A stretch of DNA of 46,539 nucleotides from Stentor coeruleus (GCA_001970955.1 MPUH01000548.1:1-46539), one strand, 5' to 3'; counted from the stretch's first letter, positions 19,661-30,795 are shown. Program-made: numbers and translations. The notes: generated by a model not told the origin, from the letters alone.

Positions 19661-19996
19661 GGCCCAATACTAATATTAGACTTTACATATACTCCTGATT
19701 ATTATATAACAAATCCATATAAAACTATCAAATAACCTTCCAAGTCTATTAAAATCTCATAACATCAATCATCCTCAGCATATCTTAAATCTGCACTTCG
19801 ACTCTAAAAATCCTATTCCCATATCTAAAATAAACAGATAAAATCACTTCAAAATAATCATTAAAAACCAAGCATTTTATAAATAATTTTTTTTTTAGCA
19901 TACTCCTATTATAAATATCAACACAGCACCCTTAAACTATAAAATTCTTTACCTACCCTTCCTTTCCCAATATAGTAAATCAAATTTCTTATAAAT

Positions 19997-22900
19997 ATGG
20001 ATAGCCAAGAAATCCAAGCTCTTGAAAAGTTCATCCTATCAAAGCTCGACGAAGAAGCCAAAAATCCTGATCTCTCAACTCCTGAAGACTCTCTCAAAGC
20101 CTTTCCCCCAGAGTCTTCTATCAAAAAGTACCTTGAAGCTCAGCACCTATTAGCTTCTGACATCACAAATCCTAAACTAGACGAAATCCTTCAGCAAATG
20201 AGTTCTTCAAAAAGCCCTTTTTTTAATAAATGCCAACTGCGTAAGTGGCTTATAGACTACGACCATACCTTAAACCCTTTAATCCTCAAGGAAATCAATA
20301 AAAAATATTTCAACTTTACCTTTGATTATGCCCCACCTAGAAATGTCCAATCTCATGAAGCTGAAGTTTATCCTGATCAACTAGAACTTGTATTACCAGA
20401 TTTGTCATTATGTGAGAAAGATAAAGATTCTTTTAATTTGCTTACAAAAACAGGTAAATTGTTTATCGATATTACTAAAACCTCAGATAAAATATTCAAA
20501 GAAATGCAAAAAAATGATTTGTGCTCATATGAAAAACTCCCAGAAAGGTTAGTCGAGTTCATGAAAACTTCTAAAATCAATGAATACAATGGGTGTTTTG
20601 AAAAAATGACAAAAAGTCAATTAAAAAATCTAAGCAAATTAGAGGCAAATATATGGACAAATGATATGTTTGTCAAAGCATGGGTGATGAAGAAATATTA
20701 TTTTAAAAGTGGAGAAATGAATATCAGTCAGAAATATGAATATTTTAAGTATGTATTTGCGAAAATAGAAAACGATAAAAGATTTCCGAATTCGTTAAAA
20801 AGTGTCTTGCTTTATGATATTTTGATTTGTGAGATCAAATTGGGTAAATGCGAAGAGGTGTGGTTTATGATGTTAAATACATATCATAGAACTTATTTTT
20901 GTTATTTAGAACAAGGAGTTGATGGAACTAGTTTTAATATTTATTCGAGTTCATTTTATATAGACTCGAGTTTTGGGGAAGATAAGATTATTTCGTATTA
21001 TGTTGAAAGTTTATTTGAGAAAGACTTGAATATTTTTGATAAACTAACTGGTTTCTTAAAAAATGATTATTTGTTAAAGTTTAAGTATGAGGCTTTACAA
21101 TTGGGAGGAGAACCTTTGGAAAAACTGGATAAAAAGTATGTTAATAGTAATTTGCTTACTTCGATTGAACTTGAACCATGTAAAGATAACCCTAAAGAAT
21201 TTACAAGAAAAGAAAATGTGAAGATTTCTATGAGAATCAAAAACATACAGAGACTTTTAGTTAAAGTTCTTGAATTAAATCCTAAAAACTATTATATGAA
21301 AAGCAATCAAGAAATCACATCAAATATTAAACTCGATGGGCTTGTGGCAAAAAGCGAATATACTTATGAATTTTCAGAATCGCCTCAAATCCGCCAGAAC
21401 AAAGAATTTGAGTTCCCAGAACTTATAAACAAAGTTGGTATTTTCGTAATTGAATTTTTTGGAAACTCTCGCCAAAGCCGAGTGATTATCAAGAAAGGTA
21501 GTCTTCGTTATATATCAAAACAAATCCCATCAGGTCATTTATTTTATATCCTAAACGAAGATAACGAGTTATGTACAAAATCAGGTTTATATCTAGATTC
21601 ACGATATTATGAATCTGATACAACAGGAAGAATTCTTATCCCATATGCAAAATCTTCATCTCAAAAAAACCTTATTCTAACCGATGGAGAGATTTCAGAA
21701 TTTGTGCAAAATTTCCCTCAACTAAATGAATATTATAAACTTCGCACTGCTTTTCTTATCCACGAGCAACAGCTCGTGGCAGGTATAACAGCGACAATAT
21801 ACTTAAAACCTAAACTTTTTATAAATGGTGTACAAACATCATGCACACTTTTAAAAAAAGCTAAATGTATTGTTAAATTTACTGATTGTGATAATATTTT
21901 ATCAATAAAAAACTTTAAGGATTTAGAAATTGATGATAACGGCAATGTTCTTGAGTTATCTTTTGAAGTTCCAGCACATATTTTGAAATTAGATATTGAG
22001 TTTTCAGCTGAAGTTGAGTTAAATGATAAAACAATGCTACCATTAAATAGTTTGTATACAAAAACGTTTAACCATACGACAAATGTTGTAAGTTTGTTTC
22101 TTAGTTATAATGAAAATGGTTATGAACTTTTGATGAAAGGGAGAAATGCAGAACCAATTATAAAACAAACTATAAAACTTGAACTATCTCATGTGTATTG
22201 GAAAAAATCAATTGATTGCTTTTTAACAACAAATTCACAAGGAAAAATATTTCTTGGACAAATTGACGATATAAAAAGAATAAAAGCTAGTTTTACTAAT
22301 GCAAATAATTTTGTTCAGAGTTATAACTGGGATATTGAGAATTATAAAGAAAAAATTGAGTACCCGGAAAATATTAGGGTGTGTGAAGGAGATGAAATAA
22401 AAATACAAGTAAAGGGAGATTATAGAAATAAAATGATTGAGAATTATGTGAAACTTTATTCGATTTCAAATAATATTGTTATAGACTTTGAAATGAAATT
22501 TTTGAAGTATGATAAAAGTAATAATTGTGTTATTATTGAAGGTCTTCGAATTGGTAAATACAATTTATACTTTACAGATATCAATCATCTTATTAATATC
22601 TACATTTTAGAAGGGACACATTTTGATAGAAACATAATACTTCAAGAAAGTCAAGCTATTATCAAAAGCAGAGATTATTTGTCGGTAGGCATTAAAAGTG
22701 TTAAAGTGTCTAAAAGCACAGTATCTCCAAATAATAATAATTTAACTGTAAAAGTTTCAGGAAATACTACACAACCAACTTCAGTTTATGCGTTATTTTT
22801 CAATTATTTATCTAAAGAAACTAATGATATTATCGACACTTTTTCAATATTAAGCGAAACTGATACAGCTGGTTTTATTAACTTTACTAGGCCTTACAAC

Positions 22901-25900
22901 ACTTATATGCCAAGTAATTTGTTAGATCAAGAATATCAATACATATTAGATAGAAAACAACTTCCAAGGTTTATTGGGAATTCTTTACTCAAGCCGCAGA
23001 TTTTTTTAAAAAGAAACTTCATCAAAAACACTGAAACTGAAATGCAAAAAGCTCAAGCTGGGGATAGTTTTCGTGAACAAAATATGCAGAAATGTAAAGA
23101 TATGAGAAAATACTCCAAAGATCCAGATAAGATCAGTGGAAGCCCTTCTGTGATGGATATACCAATTGATTTTCTCCATAACCCAGCATCTTTTATTATA
23201 AAAACTATTAAAGAAAAAACATGCACAATAGAAATCCCAGGCGATTATTCTCAAGTTTTATTGATTATATACAATTCAAATACATATGCCCACAAATTAA
23301 TCCCTCTACCTACAAACCCTTTATATAAAGATTTACGTCTTCAATCATCAGTTATAGATACAACAGAAGTTTGTAAATCAAAAGTTCTCCAAGCTGAAGA
23401 AGAGTTTAAAGCTGATTTTTTAAGCACATTATTAAACAATATCGACAATTTTGGGAAACTATTTTCTATACTTCAAAAACTTATCCTTATAAACAAGAGT
23501 ACTGTAAATCTTCAGGAATGGAGTTTTTTGGTTGATTGGCCTAATTTGACTATGGAGAAAAAAATTGAGTTTTATGATAAATTCGTTTGCCATGAGCTGA
23601 ATTTGTTTATTTACAAACGTGATAAGAGTTTTTTTGTAGAAGTTGTGCTACCTTTTTTGCAGGCCAAAATGAAAAAAGACCTGATTGACAAGTTTTTATG
23701 TAATGAAGAACTTATGGAGTATGCTAATTTTACATCGATTTCCAAGCTTAATAGATTAGAAAAAACCCTTTTGGCTTATAGATTGCAAAGCAGCAATGCA
23801 AAATTATCACAAGCTATAGTTAAAATGCTTACAAATGAAGCTGAGGCGATTAAAACTGATACACAGCTTAGAACTGAAAGGATAGAAGCTATAATAAAAA
23901 ATACATCTGAAGATAAAATTGAAAAATTTGAAGGAATATCACAGCCTCAAATACCAATCAAGGTAGAAATACCAATAAAACTAGTTCCAAAACTAGAAAA
24001 TAAAAGATGTATGAAAAGCAGTTCATCAAGCTCTGAAAGTTGTACCATGAAAAAAAAATGCATGGTAAATATTGCACCACCAAAGAAAATTGAAAGATGT
24101 GATAGCATTAGTGATGATAGTGATTGCTCACCTAAAAGATGTGATAGTTTGTGCTATGCTAGTGATTCTTCATCAAATAATTCTCCAAGAATTCATCATG
24201 TAGAACCAGTAAACTCAGTAGTTCCAGAATATTATAAATCCTTAGAAAAAACTAAAGAATTTAAAGAAACTTATTACTACTCAAATAAGGAAAATCTATT
24301 TTCTCTTACTCCAGGACTATTTAGTGAACTTTCATTATGTCTTACAAGCGATAAACCTTGGCTTAGTGATAAAATATTAGAATCTACTCAATCACTTACT
24401 GAAATTTTAATTGTGCTTTCTTTTGCATCCCTTCCTTTTAAAGCTGAAAAACATTTAGGAACTTCTTGTAATATGATAGCTAAAAGCCCTTGCATTATTT
24501 TTTATAAGGAACTTAGTAAGACTGAGTTAAATATTAACCCTTTGATTATAGTTACGGCGAAGTACCTTGTTTACGATACAAATAAGAAAGGGTTTATTGA
24601 AGCAAACCAATTGATTAAAGAGACCTTATATACTTGTAGAGTAACAGTTACCAACACTACAGAAAGCCAAATTTCAGCATGTTTCTTATCCCAAGTACCT
24701 GAAGGAAGTATACCTATCAATCCTCTTCATACATGCAAAACCAATTTCTTAACTATGAATACTTTTACAACTAATACAATAGAGTTTAATTTTTATTTCC
24801 CTCATAGTGGAACTTTTAACCACAACCCTGGGACTTTAGCAATCGAAGATAAAATTGTAGCTAAAATACAAGAAAAAACTTTAGAAGTTCGAGATGCTTT
24901 AGATTTCTGTAAATTAGAGAGTTTTAAAGATTTAGTCTTATCTGGGAGAAAAGAATTAATTTTAGAGTATTTGAGAAACAAAAATTTAAAAAGTAAAGAT
25001 TTTTCTTTAAAAGAAATCTATTGGATGATGAAGAAAAAAGATTTCTGGTTAGAAGTGGTTCAGATATTTAGAGCCCAATTGAAATACAAAAATAGCTTAT
25101 GGGGATTTAGTTTTTTACATCAAGATCAGCTTGCGATATCTGAAGTTTTATCTAATAACAATTGTGTTATCCAAGACATAGGATGGGATTTTACATCAGG
25201 TTTATTAAAAACTTCAAATGATGATTTTAATCATGTAGAGTTTGACCCTTTAATAAATGCTAGAGCATATCAACTTGGTAACCAAAATCGTATAGCAAAC
25301 ACCAGACTTAGAGAAGTTTATAAAGACTTCCTTTTATATTTACTAGACAAAAAACTCCTAAATGATTCCAATTTAATATGTCTATGTCAATATTTTATAT
25401 ACCAAGAAAGGTTTGTTGAAGCTAAAAACCTCTATCAGCATATAAAAATGAGCCCATCCAATAATAATATTAAAAAACAACCTTTACAAATACAATACGA
25501 TTATCTAACTTGCTATTTAGATATAAACCAAGCTCAATCTATAGCATCCTTATACAAAAACTACCCAATAATAACCTGGAAAAACTACTTTTCTGAAGTT
25601 CTCAAACTCTTAGAAGATACAGATTTCTCAGAAACTACATCAACAAACACTTTAAACAAAGAACCAACATTAAATTTCACTATTGAAAACAACTTCATTA
25701 ATTTAGCATATGAAAATGTTGAAAACTGTACAATCAGGATGTATGAAATCGATCTAGAAGTTCTATTTTCTAAAAACCCATTTTTAATCAAAGATGCACA
25801 AGGGTTTAGTTATGTTAAAGCTAATACTGAAATTGATATAAAACTCAAAGGGAATAACTTTAGTGTTAATCTTAATGAATTCAATGGGAAAAATGTTCTT

Positions 25901-26224
25901 GTTGAAGTTGATTATAAAACTTATACAGTATCGAAATCTTATTTTTCTAATCTTTTGAATATAAGTTGTGTTGAGAGATATGGGATGATTAAGGTTATGG
26001 ATTTAGAGAGAAATCCTAGAACTGCTGTTTATGTTAAAGTTTTTGCTAAGAAAAAAAATGGAAGTGTTGAGTTTTATAAAGATGGGTATACTGATATTAG
26101 AGGTAAATTTGATTATGTGACATTAAGTTCTGATATTTTATCTTCAGTTGAGAGGTTTGCTTTGCTAGTGGTGGATGATCAACTTGGATCTTTGGTTCAT
26201 GAAGTTGCCCCACCTCCGCAATAA
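19997..26224 (+). CDS. very large conserved-looking protein of unknown function (2075 residues)
   Basis: A single exon encodes 2075 residues with no predicted membrane helix and no clear signal peptide. Much of it alternates beta-strand-like segments, for example around 430-500 (NYYMKSNQEITSNIKLDGLVA and EFPELINKVGIFVIEFFGN). I associate these with large macroglobulin-like beta-sandwich proteins, but I cannot name the family. A low-complexity Ser/Cys/Asp linker lies at about 1336-1400. The C-terminus (VERFALLVVDDQLGSLVHEVAPPPQ) looks like a conserved end. The 5' end is strongly C+A-rich and the 3' end G+T-rich. Composition oscillates several times along the gene without breaking the frame, and the intact frame is itself good evidence that TGA is not a sense codon in ordinary genes here. 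The stop is TAA. Confidence 0.85.
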   Translation: MDSQEIQALEKFILSKLDEEAKNPDLSTPEDSLKAFPPESSIKKYLEAQHLLASDITNPKLDEILQQMSSSKSPFFNKCQLRKWLIDYDHTLNPLILKEINKKYFNFTFDYAPPRNVQSHEAEVYPDQLELVLPDLSLCEKDKDSFNLLTKTGKLFIDITKTSDKIFKEMQKNDLCSYEKLPERLVEFMKTSKINEYNGCFEKMTKSQLKNLSKLEANIWTNDMFVKAWVMKKYYFKSGEMNISQKYEYFKYVFAKIENDKRFPNSLKSVLLYDILICEIKLGKCEEVWFMMLNTYHRTYFCYLEQGVDGTSFNIYSSSFYIDSSFGEDKIISYYVESLFEKDLNIFDKLTGFLKNDYLLKFKYEALQLGGEPLEKLDKKYVNSNLLTSIELEPCKDNPKEFTRKENVKISMRIKNIQRLLVKVLELNPKNYYMKSNQEITSNIKLDGLVAKSEYTYEFSESPQIRQNKEFEFPELINKVGIFVIEFFGNSRQSRVIIKKGSLRYISKQIPSGHLFYILNEDNELCTKSGLYLDSRYYESDTTGRILIPYAKSSSQKNLILTDGEISEFVQNFPQLNEYYKLRTAFLIHEQQLVAGITATIYLKPKLFINGVQTSCTLLKKAKCIVKFTDCDNILSIKNFKDLEIDDNGNVLELSFEVPAHILKLDIEFSAEVELNDKTMLPLNSLYTKTFNHTTNVVSLFLSYNENGYELLMKGRNAEPIIKQTIKLELSHVYWKKSIDCFLTTNSQGKIFLGQIDDIKRIKASFTNANNFVQSYNWDIENYKEKIEYPENIRVCEGDEIKIQVKGDYRNKMIENYVKLYSISNNIVIDFEMKFLKYDKSNNCVIIEGLRIGKYNLYFTDINHLINIYILEGTHFDRNIILQESQAIIKSRDYLSVGIKSVKVSKSTVSPNNNNLTVKVSGNTTQPTSVYALFFNYLSKETNDIIDTFSILSETDTAGFINFTRPYNTYMPSNLLDQEYQYILDRKQLPRFIGNSLLKPQIFLKRNFIKNTETEMQKAQAGDSFREQNMQKCKDMRKYSKDPDKISGSPSVMDIPIDFLHNPASFIIKTIKEKTCTIEIPGDYSQVLLIIYNSNTYAHKLIPLPTNPLYKDLRLQSSVIDTTEVCKSKVLQAEEEFKADFLSTLLNNIDNFGKLFSILQKLILINKSTVNLQEWSFLVDWPNLTMEKKIEFYDKFVCHELNLFIYKRDKSFFVEVVLPFLQAKMKKDLIDKFLCNEELMEYANFTSISKLNRLEKTLLAYRLQSSNAKLSQAIVKMLTNEAEAIKTDTQLRTERIEAIIKNTSEDKIEKFEGISQPQIPIKVEIPIKLVPKLENKRCMKSSSSSSESCTMKKKCMVNIAPPKKIERCDSISDDSDCSPKRCDSLCYASDSSSNNSPRIHHVEPVNSVVPEYYKSLEKTKEFKETYYYSNKENLFSLTPGLFSELSLCLTSDKPWLSDKILESTQSLTEILIVLSFASLPFKAEKHLGTSCNMIAKSPCIIFYKELSKTELNINPLIIVTAKYLVYDTNKKGFIEANQLIKETLYTCRVTVTNTTESQISACFLSQVPEGSIPINPLHTCKTNFLTMNTFTTNTIEFNFYFPHSGTFNHNPGTLAIEDKIVAKIQEKTLEVRDALDFCKLESFKDLVLSGRKELILEYLRNKNLKSKDFSLKEIYWMMKKKDFWLEVVQIFRAQLKYKNSLWGFSFLHQDQLAISEVLSNNNCVIQDIGWDFTSGLLKTSNDDFNHVEFDPLINARAYQLGNQNRIANTRLREVYKDFLLYLLDKKLLNDSNLICLCQYFIYQERFVEAKNLYQHIKMSPSNNNIKKQPLQIQYDYLTCYLDINQAQSIASLYKNYPIITWKNYFSEVLKLLEDTDFSETTSTNTLNKEPTLNFTIENNFINLAYENVENCTIRMYEIDLEVLFSKNPFLIKDAQGFSYVKANTEIDIKLKGNNFSVNLNEFNGKNVLVEVDYKTYTVSKSYFSNLLNISCVERYGMIKVMDLERNPRTAVYVKVFAKKKNGSVEFYKDGYTDIRGKFDYVTLSSDILSSVERFALLVVDDQLGSLVHEVAPPPQ

Positions 26225-26493
26225 GTTTACAAGTAGTTTAGGCTAAAAAAGTTTTATATTCGAATTGATTTTTTTTATTAGTTTATATTCAGATCCATAT
26301 AAATATTTCATATTTTAACTGAAAACTTACTAAGGTTTATGAAATACAGTAAGATAGGTTAAAAATTAAGGTTTGTTTTTATAACCTAATTATTGTGTAG
26401 CAAATAATATTTTATGCTGATTTATACTATAGTTTATAATTTACACTATAGAATTCTATCTTATAACTATTCAAATTGATTTTTACTAAAATT

Positions 26494-27669
26494 TTAACCT
26501 AAATTACCCTGAGATTTCTCAAGAGCTTGACTAAGATCAGCAATAATATCATTAATATTCTCAATCCCAACAGAGAGCCTTATCATATTATCTGTTATCC
26601 CAAGTCTTAACCTCTTTTCTTCAGGTACAGCTTCATGTGACATAATAACTGGATATGAAGCAATACTATCTGTTGACCCTAAACTACTAACAAACTTAAA
26701 AATCTTCAAAGCTTTAACAAATCTAGTAACAGTTTCACGTTGGCCTTTTATATAAAAACTTACAATTCCAGAAAAAGTTTTCATCTGTTTTTTCGCTATA
26801 TCATGCCGAGGATGATCAGGAAGTCCAGGATAAAAAACTTTTTCTACTAAAGGATGCTGATTAAGAAACAAAGCTACAGAATGAGCGTTTTCTGAATGTC
26901 TTTGCATACGTAAATGAAGGGTTTTAAAACCTCGAATTGATAAATAACAGTCAAATGGTGAAGGAGTTAACCCTAGAATATATTGAAGATATCTAATTTC
27001 TTTTGCTAGTTCTGAATTGTTTGTGGCGATTGCCCCCATAGTCACATCATTATGTCCACCTATATACTTGGTTATACTATGTAAAACCAAATCAGCTCCA
27101 AGTGAAAGGGGGTTTTGACAATATGGGGTTGCGAATGTATTATCAACAATAACTAAACAATTATTTTCATGGGCGATTTTACTTAATTCTTCAATATCAG
27201 TAATAGATAAAGTTGGATTTGATGGAGTTTCAAGCCAAAGCAACTTAGTCTGTTCAGTAAATGCATTTCTAACTACTTCTGAGTCTAGGGTGTTAACATA
27301 TGTGACTTTTATCCCTTGTTTAGGTTCAGAAAAGTTAGTAAATATTTCAAAAACCCCTCCGTATATATCTTCAGCGCAGATTATATGAGTTCCTGGACCA
27401 TAAAGCCCAGTAATAGCTGTTATTGCTGCAGAACCACTAGAAAATGCTATTCCATAAGTTGCGTTTTCTGAAGAAGCAAAACATGTTTCAAATGCATCTC
27501 GGGTTGGATTAGATAAACGAGAATATTCATAAGTAGAGTATAACTCTTTTGGACCTTTTTGGGCAAATGCTGCAGATGTAATTATTGGTGTACACATTGC
27601 CCCTGTTAATGGATCTGGATCTTGTCCTGAATGGATGTATCTTGTTTCATTTGATAAAAGCTCATCCAT
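26494..27669 (-). CDS. CTH: cystathionine gamma-lyase type PLP enzyme (Cys/Met metabolism family)
   Basis: The 391-residue length and motifs fit the Cys/Met-metabolism PLP family. Visible are YSRLSNPTRDAFE (49-61), SSGSAAI (78-84), the PLP-ring tyrosine in DIYGG (101-105), VDNTFATPY (175-183) and the Schiff-base lysine K201 in HSITKYIGGH. The C-terminal half (PSPFDCYLSIRGFKTLHLRM, GITDNMIRLSVGIE) is closest to gamma-lyases. These cleave cystathionine to cysteine in reverse transsulfuration and can release H2S. The position that is Glu in classical gamma-lyases (SLGGFES) reads SLGSTDS here, so a beta-lyase or mixed activity is possible. A cytosolic location is likely because no targeting peptide is seen. 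The stop is TAA. Confidence 0.88.
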   Translation of the reverse strand: MDELLSNETRYIHSGQDPDPLTGAMCTPIITSAAFAQKGPKELYSTYEYSRLSNPTRDAFETCFASSENATYGIAFSSGSAAITAITGLYGPGTHIICAEDIYGGVFEIFTNFSEPKQGIKVTYVNTLDSEVVRNAFTEQTKLLWLETPSNPTLSITDIEELSKIAHENNCLVIVDNTFATPYCQNPLSLGADLVLHSITKYIGGHNDVTMGAIATNNSELAKEIRYLQYILGLTPSPFDCYLSIRGFKTLHLRMQRHSENAHSVALFLNQHPLVEKVFYPGLPDHPRHDIAKKQMKTFSGIVSFYIKGQRETVTRFVKALKIFKFVSSLGSTDSIASYPVIMSHEAVPEEKRLRLGITDNMIRLSVGIENINDIIADLSQALEKSQGNLG

Positions 27670-28022
27670 TTTATTAGGCTTTTTTAGGAATTTAGTGATT
27701 TTTTATTAGAATTTAAGTTTGGAAACTTTGTGAAAATTGAGAAGCTTATAAAATGCTGTAATGAAGAAATTGAAAGCATTAGAATAATTTTTATCTATAA
27801 AATTTCCTAATACCATATTATTTCCATTCAATAAACACCTTATCCTATATAAGCTTTCCTTTTTTTATCAAATTCCACAGCCATATCACCAAAAATATAA
27901 ACTCCATCTGAGCTTCTGTTTGATTCTTACCCTTAACCTTCTACACCAAATCTTCCAAATCATATCCATAATCATATCCATAATCTATCCCTAAACATCT
28001 TTATTTACTTATCCTCCCCTAA
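27670..28022 (-). other. intergenic region, tandem minus-strand genes
   Basis: About 350 nt contains the promoter of the cystathionine lyase gene. The left part is G+T-rich, and the right part extremely C-rich on the given strand (27961-28020: 19 C, no G). Tandem copies of ATCATATCCATA-like units occur near 27958-27985. No gene or RNA was seen. Confidence 0.55.
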
Positions 28023-29078
28023 CTACACAATCTTATAATCAATCATCGGATGTGCTTTTTCCATAATTTCATTCTCATTAAACCCTTCCCTGTATTTCAC
28101 ATTAACCATATACGGTGACAATTGAAAATATTTTTCAGAAACAATAGCATTACCAATTTCGCCATTAGGTTTTTCTAATAAATTCATGCTTTTACAAGGT
28201 GGAGGAACTCTTGAAAACAGTTCAGCAACAGATACCATGCTATTGTTTTTAGCTTTAGTTGATTTAGGGATATTTGCAATAAGCCCTGATTTTGATTGCT
28301 TCATAATAGTTTGGCTAATTTTAGCTTTAGGGGTTTTCGCAAACAAATAAGGCTTAAATGTGCATTCAGCAATTTCCAAGCTTTCACTATGTTTTTTCTT
28401 CTCATTTAAAGCTTTTTTCTTATCCAAAAGGATTTTCGTCCTAGAAATCACGTCATTTCCATGGTTTTCCACGATTTTTGTGGTTTCTTTTAAGTTTTCA
28501 CGTATTTTCATAGCTTCTTTTAATAGTTTCGAGTTCATCCCACTGAAATCTTTAAGTTTTAACTTGCTACTGAGCTCTGAAACGTTTGCTTTTTCATGAA
28601 GTTTCGGGTCGTAATGGTCTAAGTCTATGTACTCAGCTTTTTCCTTTGCTTTTTGATCCTTGGCTTCTTTCTGAATAAGCATTTTTATTGAGGATTTGTT
28701 TATTTGAGGTACTTGACGGAGCTCTAGGATTCTATTTGACTTGATTTTCTGTTTTAAGAAATTGAATTTTGATTTCTCTACAGCTTCTTTCTCAAAAAGA
28801 CTTCCTGTTTTATTATGAACTGATGATTTTGGTGTAAATGGTTTACCAGATGATTTTATCGATGCTTTGATGTTGTGGCAGCTTTGATTTTTTTTTACTG
28901 ACTTTGGATGATTGCTTAGGTCAATTTCTGACATTTGGATTAAGTTCGACTCTTGTTTTGAAGGTTCTAATTCTTGACTTTCTTTTGTGTTTTGTGATGA
29001 AATGCATGCGGATAAAGGTTTTGGTTCTTGAGTTTGGGTGTTTGGATCTTGGTCAGTTGGAGAATCTTTGTTTTCCAT
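28023..29078 (-). CDS. basic hydrophilic protein, possibly cytoskeletal
   Basis: This 351-residue protein is not recognised. Residues 1-100 are disordered-looking (Gln/Ser/Pro/Lys-rich). Residues 130-240 are charged and probably helical (KEAKDQKAKEKAEYIDLDHY..., KILLDKKKALNEKKKH). A motif AECTFKPYLFAKTP (238-251) resembles the CTFKP motifs seen in many ciliate cytoskeletal and basal-body proteins. The end (YFQLSPYMVNVKYREGFNENEI) looks like a short conserved module. A cytoskeletal role is only an inference from composition. There is no intron and the stop is TAG. It is divergent in composition from its flanks, with its 5' region bordering a very G+T-rich spacer. Confidence 0.65.
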   Translation of the reverse strand: MENKDSPTDQDPNTQTQEPKPLSACISSQNTKESQELEPSKQESNLIQMSEIDLSNHPKSVKKNQSCHNIKASIKSSGKPFTPKSSVHNKTGSLFEKEAVEKSKFNFLKQKIKSNRILELRQVPQINKSSIKMLIQKEAKDQKAKEKAEYIDLDHYDPKLHEKANVSELSSKLKLKDFSGMNSKLLKEAMKIRENLKETTKIVENHGNDVISRTKILLDKKKALNEKKKHSESLEIAECTFKPYLFAKTPKAKISQTIMKQSKSGLIANIPKSTKAKNNSMVSVAELFSRVPPPCKSMNLLEKPNGEIGNAIVSEKYFQLSPYMVNVKYREGFNENEIMEKAHPMIDYKIV

Positions 29079-30077
29079 TAAAATTTAATTATTATAATGG
29101 CTTGTTGAAACGCTTGTTGTATAGTTTTTTGATGATGATTTTGATGTATTTGGAAATTGTTGTTGTAGGATGTTAGGTTTTTTTTTGATTAGGATTTCGG
29201 GGGTGAAGTTTGGTTGGGGGAAGGATTTGGAGAATTTTTACGCGCTTGTTTCGTAGAGGAGTATTTTTTGGATTTTAGAGTTTTATGCTAGGTTTAGAAG
29301 AGAAGATGGATTGTGGAGGTTAAGGTAATTTTTAGGTGTTAGGGTTTTAATATTTTAATGAGAGAATAGTGATGTTTAATTATAAAAATTAGATATGATA
29401 AATGAGGAGTTTTATATAAGGGAGAATGGATGTTACAATTGGATTTTGGTTGTGAAGGATAATTGATTGAAAATTTTTGTTTTGTAAATCACTGTGAATA
29501 ATTGGTGTTAGGAAAATATTGAAGTTTATTTTATAAAAATAGATTTGTTTTAAGGTATAATCGATTGCTTTAATATATGAATTTATTTTTAATGCATGCT
29601 AGGTTTTATTTTTAGTTGTATTTGTAAAGTACTATGAAAATTATTTTTATACTTAATATTTAATACTTATCAATATATTAGAGTATAAGCTTATACATTG
29701 TCTAGTAGGATTTAAAAAACCAAAGATATTTTATTAAGCTAAAAACTCTTATACGAATTGAATAGTTTACCAATCTGAAAATTTATAAGGAATATATTTG
29801 CATATTTAACTTTAAATAAAATATTTTTTTCTCTTTTAAAGCGTACCCAATACAACTAACTAATAAAAATAAAAGATAATAAATCTGTATTTAATCTTTA
29901 AGTGTATCTAATAAATATTTTTATTTTAAACTTAATTCTAAATCAGCATGCTTTCACCTAACAGTAACAAAAAAATCATTAAATCTGTTAATAAACATTA
30001 ATTATTTCACAACTATCCTCAACCCATTCTCAACAATGCATCAATTTTAACTTATATTTAATTAATTTTACCTAAAA
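29079..30077 (-). other. intergenic region with extreme strand skew
   Basis: About 1 kb lies between two minus-strand genes. The left half is very G-rich on the given strand (29161-29220: 24 G, 1 C), including runs of five G. The right end (29940-30060) is A+C-rich. I find no coding segment or RNA gene. The G-runs are too widely spaced to make a convincing quadruplex on reading alone. Confidence 0.55.
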
Positions 30078-30545
30078 TCACATTTGGACCTCGGATTCAG
30101 TATCACTTGTTTCGTTACTATAATTATATTGAGAAGTTAAATTCTCTGAGTCAATATCCGGAAATATCTGTGAGAAACTCCCTATATCTGGCTGTGATGG
30201 GATAATAAGTTCATTAGAATTGTCTATATCTGAGTCTAAAGATTCTAAATCAGAAGCATCATTTGAAGTAGATATATGAGAACTAGAAATATTAGTTAGG
30301 GTATAATGGTCAGTATCTATATAAGAATCATATGAACTTTCATTATCAACTTGAAATGATGAGTTATTGCTAAGTGAATCAAGTATTTGAGAACCTGAAT
30401 AGCTTTCTGTTGAATTTAAACTTGATTGAGAACTTGAGCCTGATGTTTGTTCTGAGTTTGATATAGGGAGCTCGTAATATTCAGTTAGTTGAGTACAGGT
30501 AGATGATGTTTGTAAGACTGCGTTTTCAAAGGTTTCTAATTCCAT
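30078..30545 (-). CDS. acidic Ser/Asn-rich protein, 155 residues
   Basis: The protein is not recognised. It is rich in Ser, Asp, Asn and Glu with no hydrophobic core. Stretches like SGSSSQSSLNSTESYSGSQ (36-54) and SLDSDIDNSNE are typical of disordered, heavily phosphorylated proteins. It ends at TGA (30078-30080), the only TGA terminator among the apparently complete genes in this window. An in-frame TAG follows two codons later, so read-through would add only two residues. The start is the first ATG. Because low-complexity frames can be open by chance, I keep the confidence moderate. Confidence 0.5.
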   Translation of the reverse strand: MELETFENAVLQTSSTCTQLTEYYELPISNSEQTSGSSSQSSLNSTESYSGSQILDSLSNNSSFQVDNESSYDSYIDTDHYTLTNISSSHISTSNDASDLESLDSDIDNSNELIIPSQPDIGSFSQIFPDIDSENLTSQYNYSNETSDTESEVQM

Positions 30546-30795
30546 TTCTCGATAATTTTTGAAGGAAGGGATGTATAATTTTAATATATGGTTAAAGTTT
30601 TAGAAAGAAAAGCTGAGGTTTGATAAATAAAAGACTTGTTTTATGTAGATAAATTAGTTAAGTTAAGAAAATACTAAGCTTGCTAATATTAAAAGTGTAT
30701 TTTATGTGCTTTTTAATAAGAAATTGCTGTGATACGGATTTTAAATATAAAAATTTTCTAACGAGATTAGGGTTAAAGGTAAGGCGAAAGTGAAT

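Larger units (their letters stand above)
19145..19996 (+). other. intergenic region with an assembly gap and a candidate structured element
   Basis: This tandem spacer is between the K+ channel gene and the 2075-residue gene. It holds the overlap duplication at 19174-19276, a candidate stem at 19594-19660 and a C+A-rich promoter-proximal stretch (about 19700-19990). No coding segment is convincing. Confidence 0.55.
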
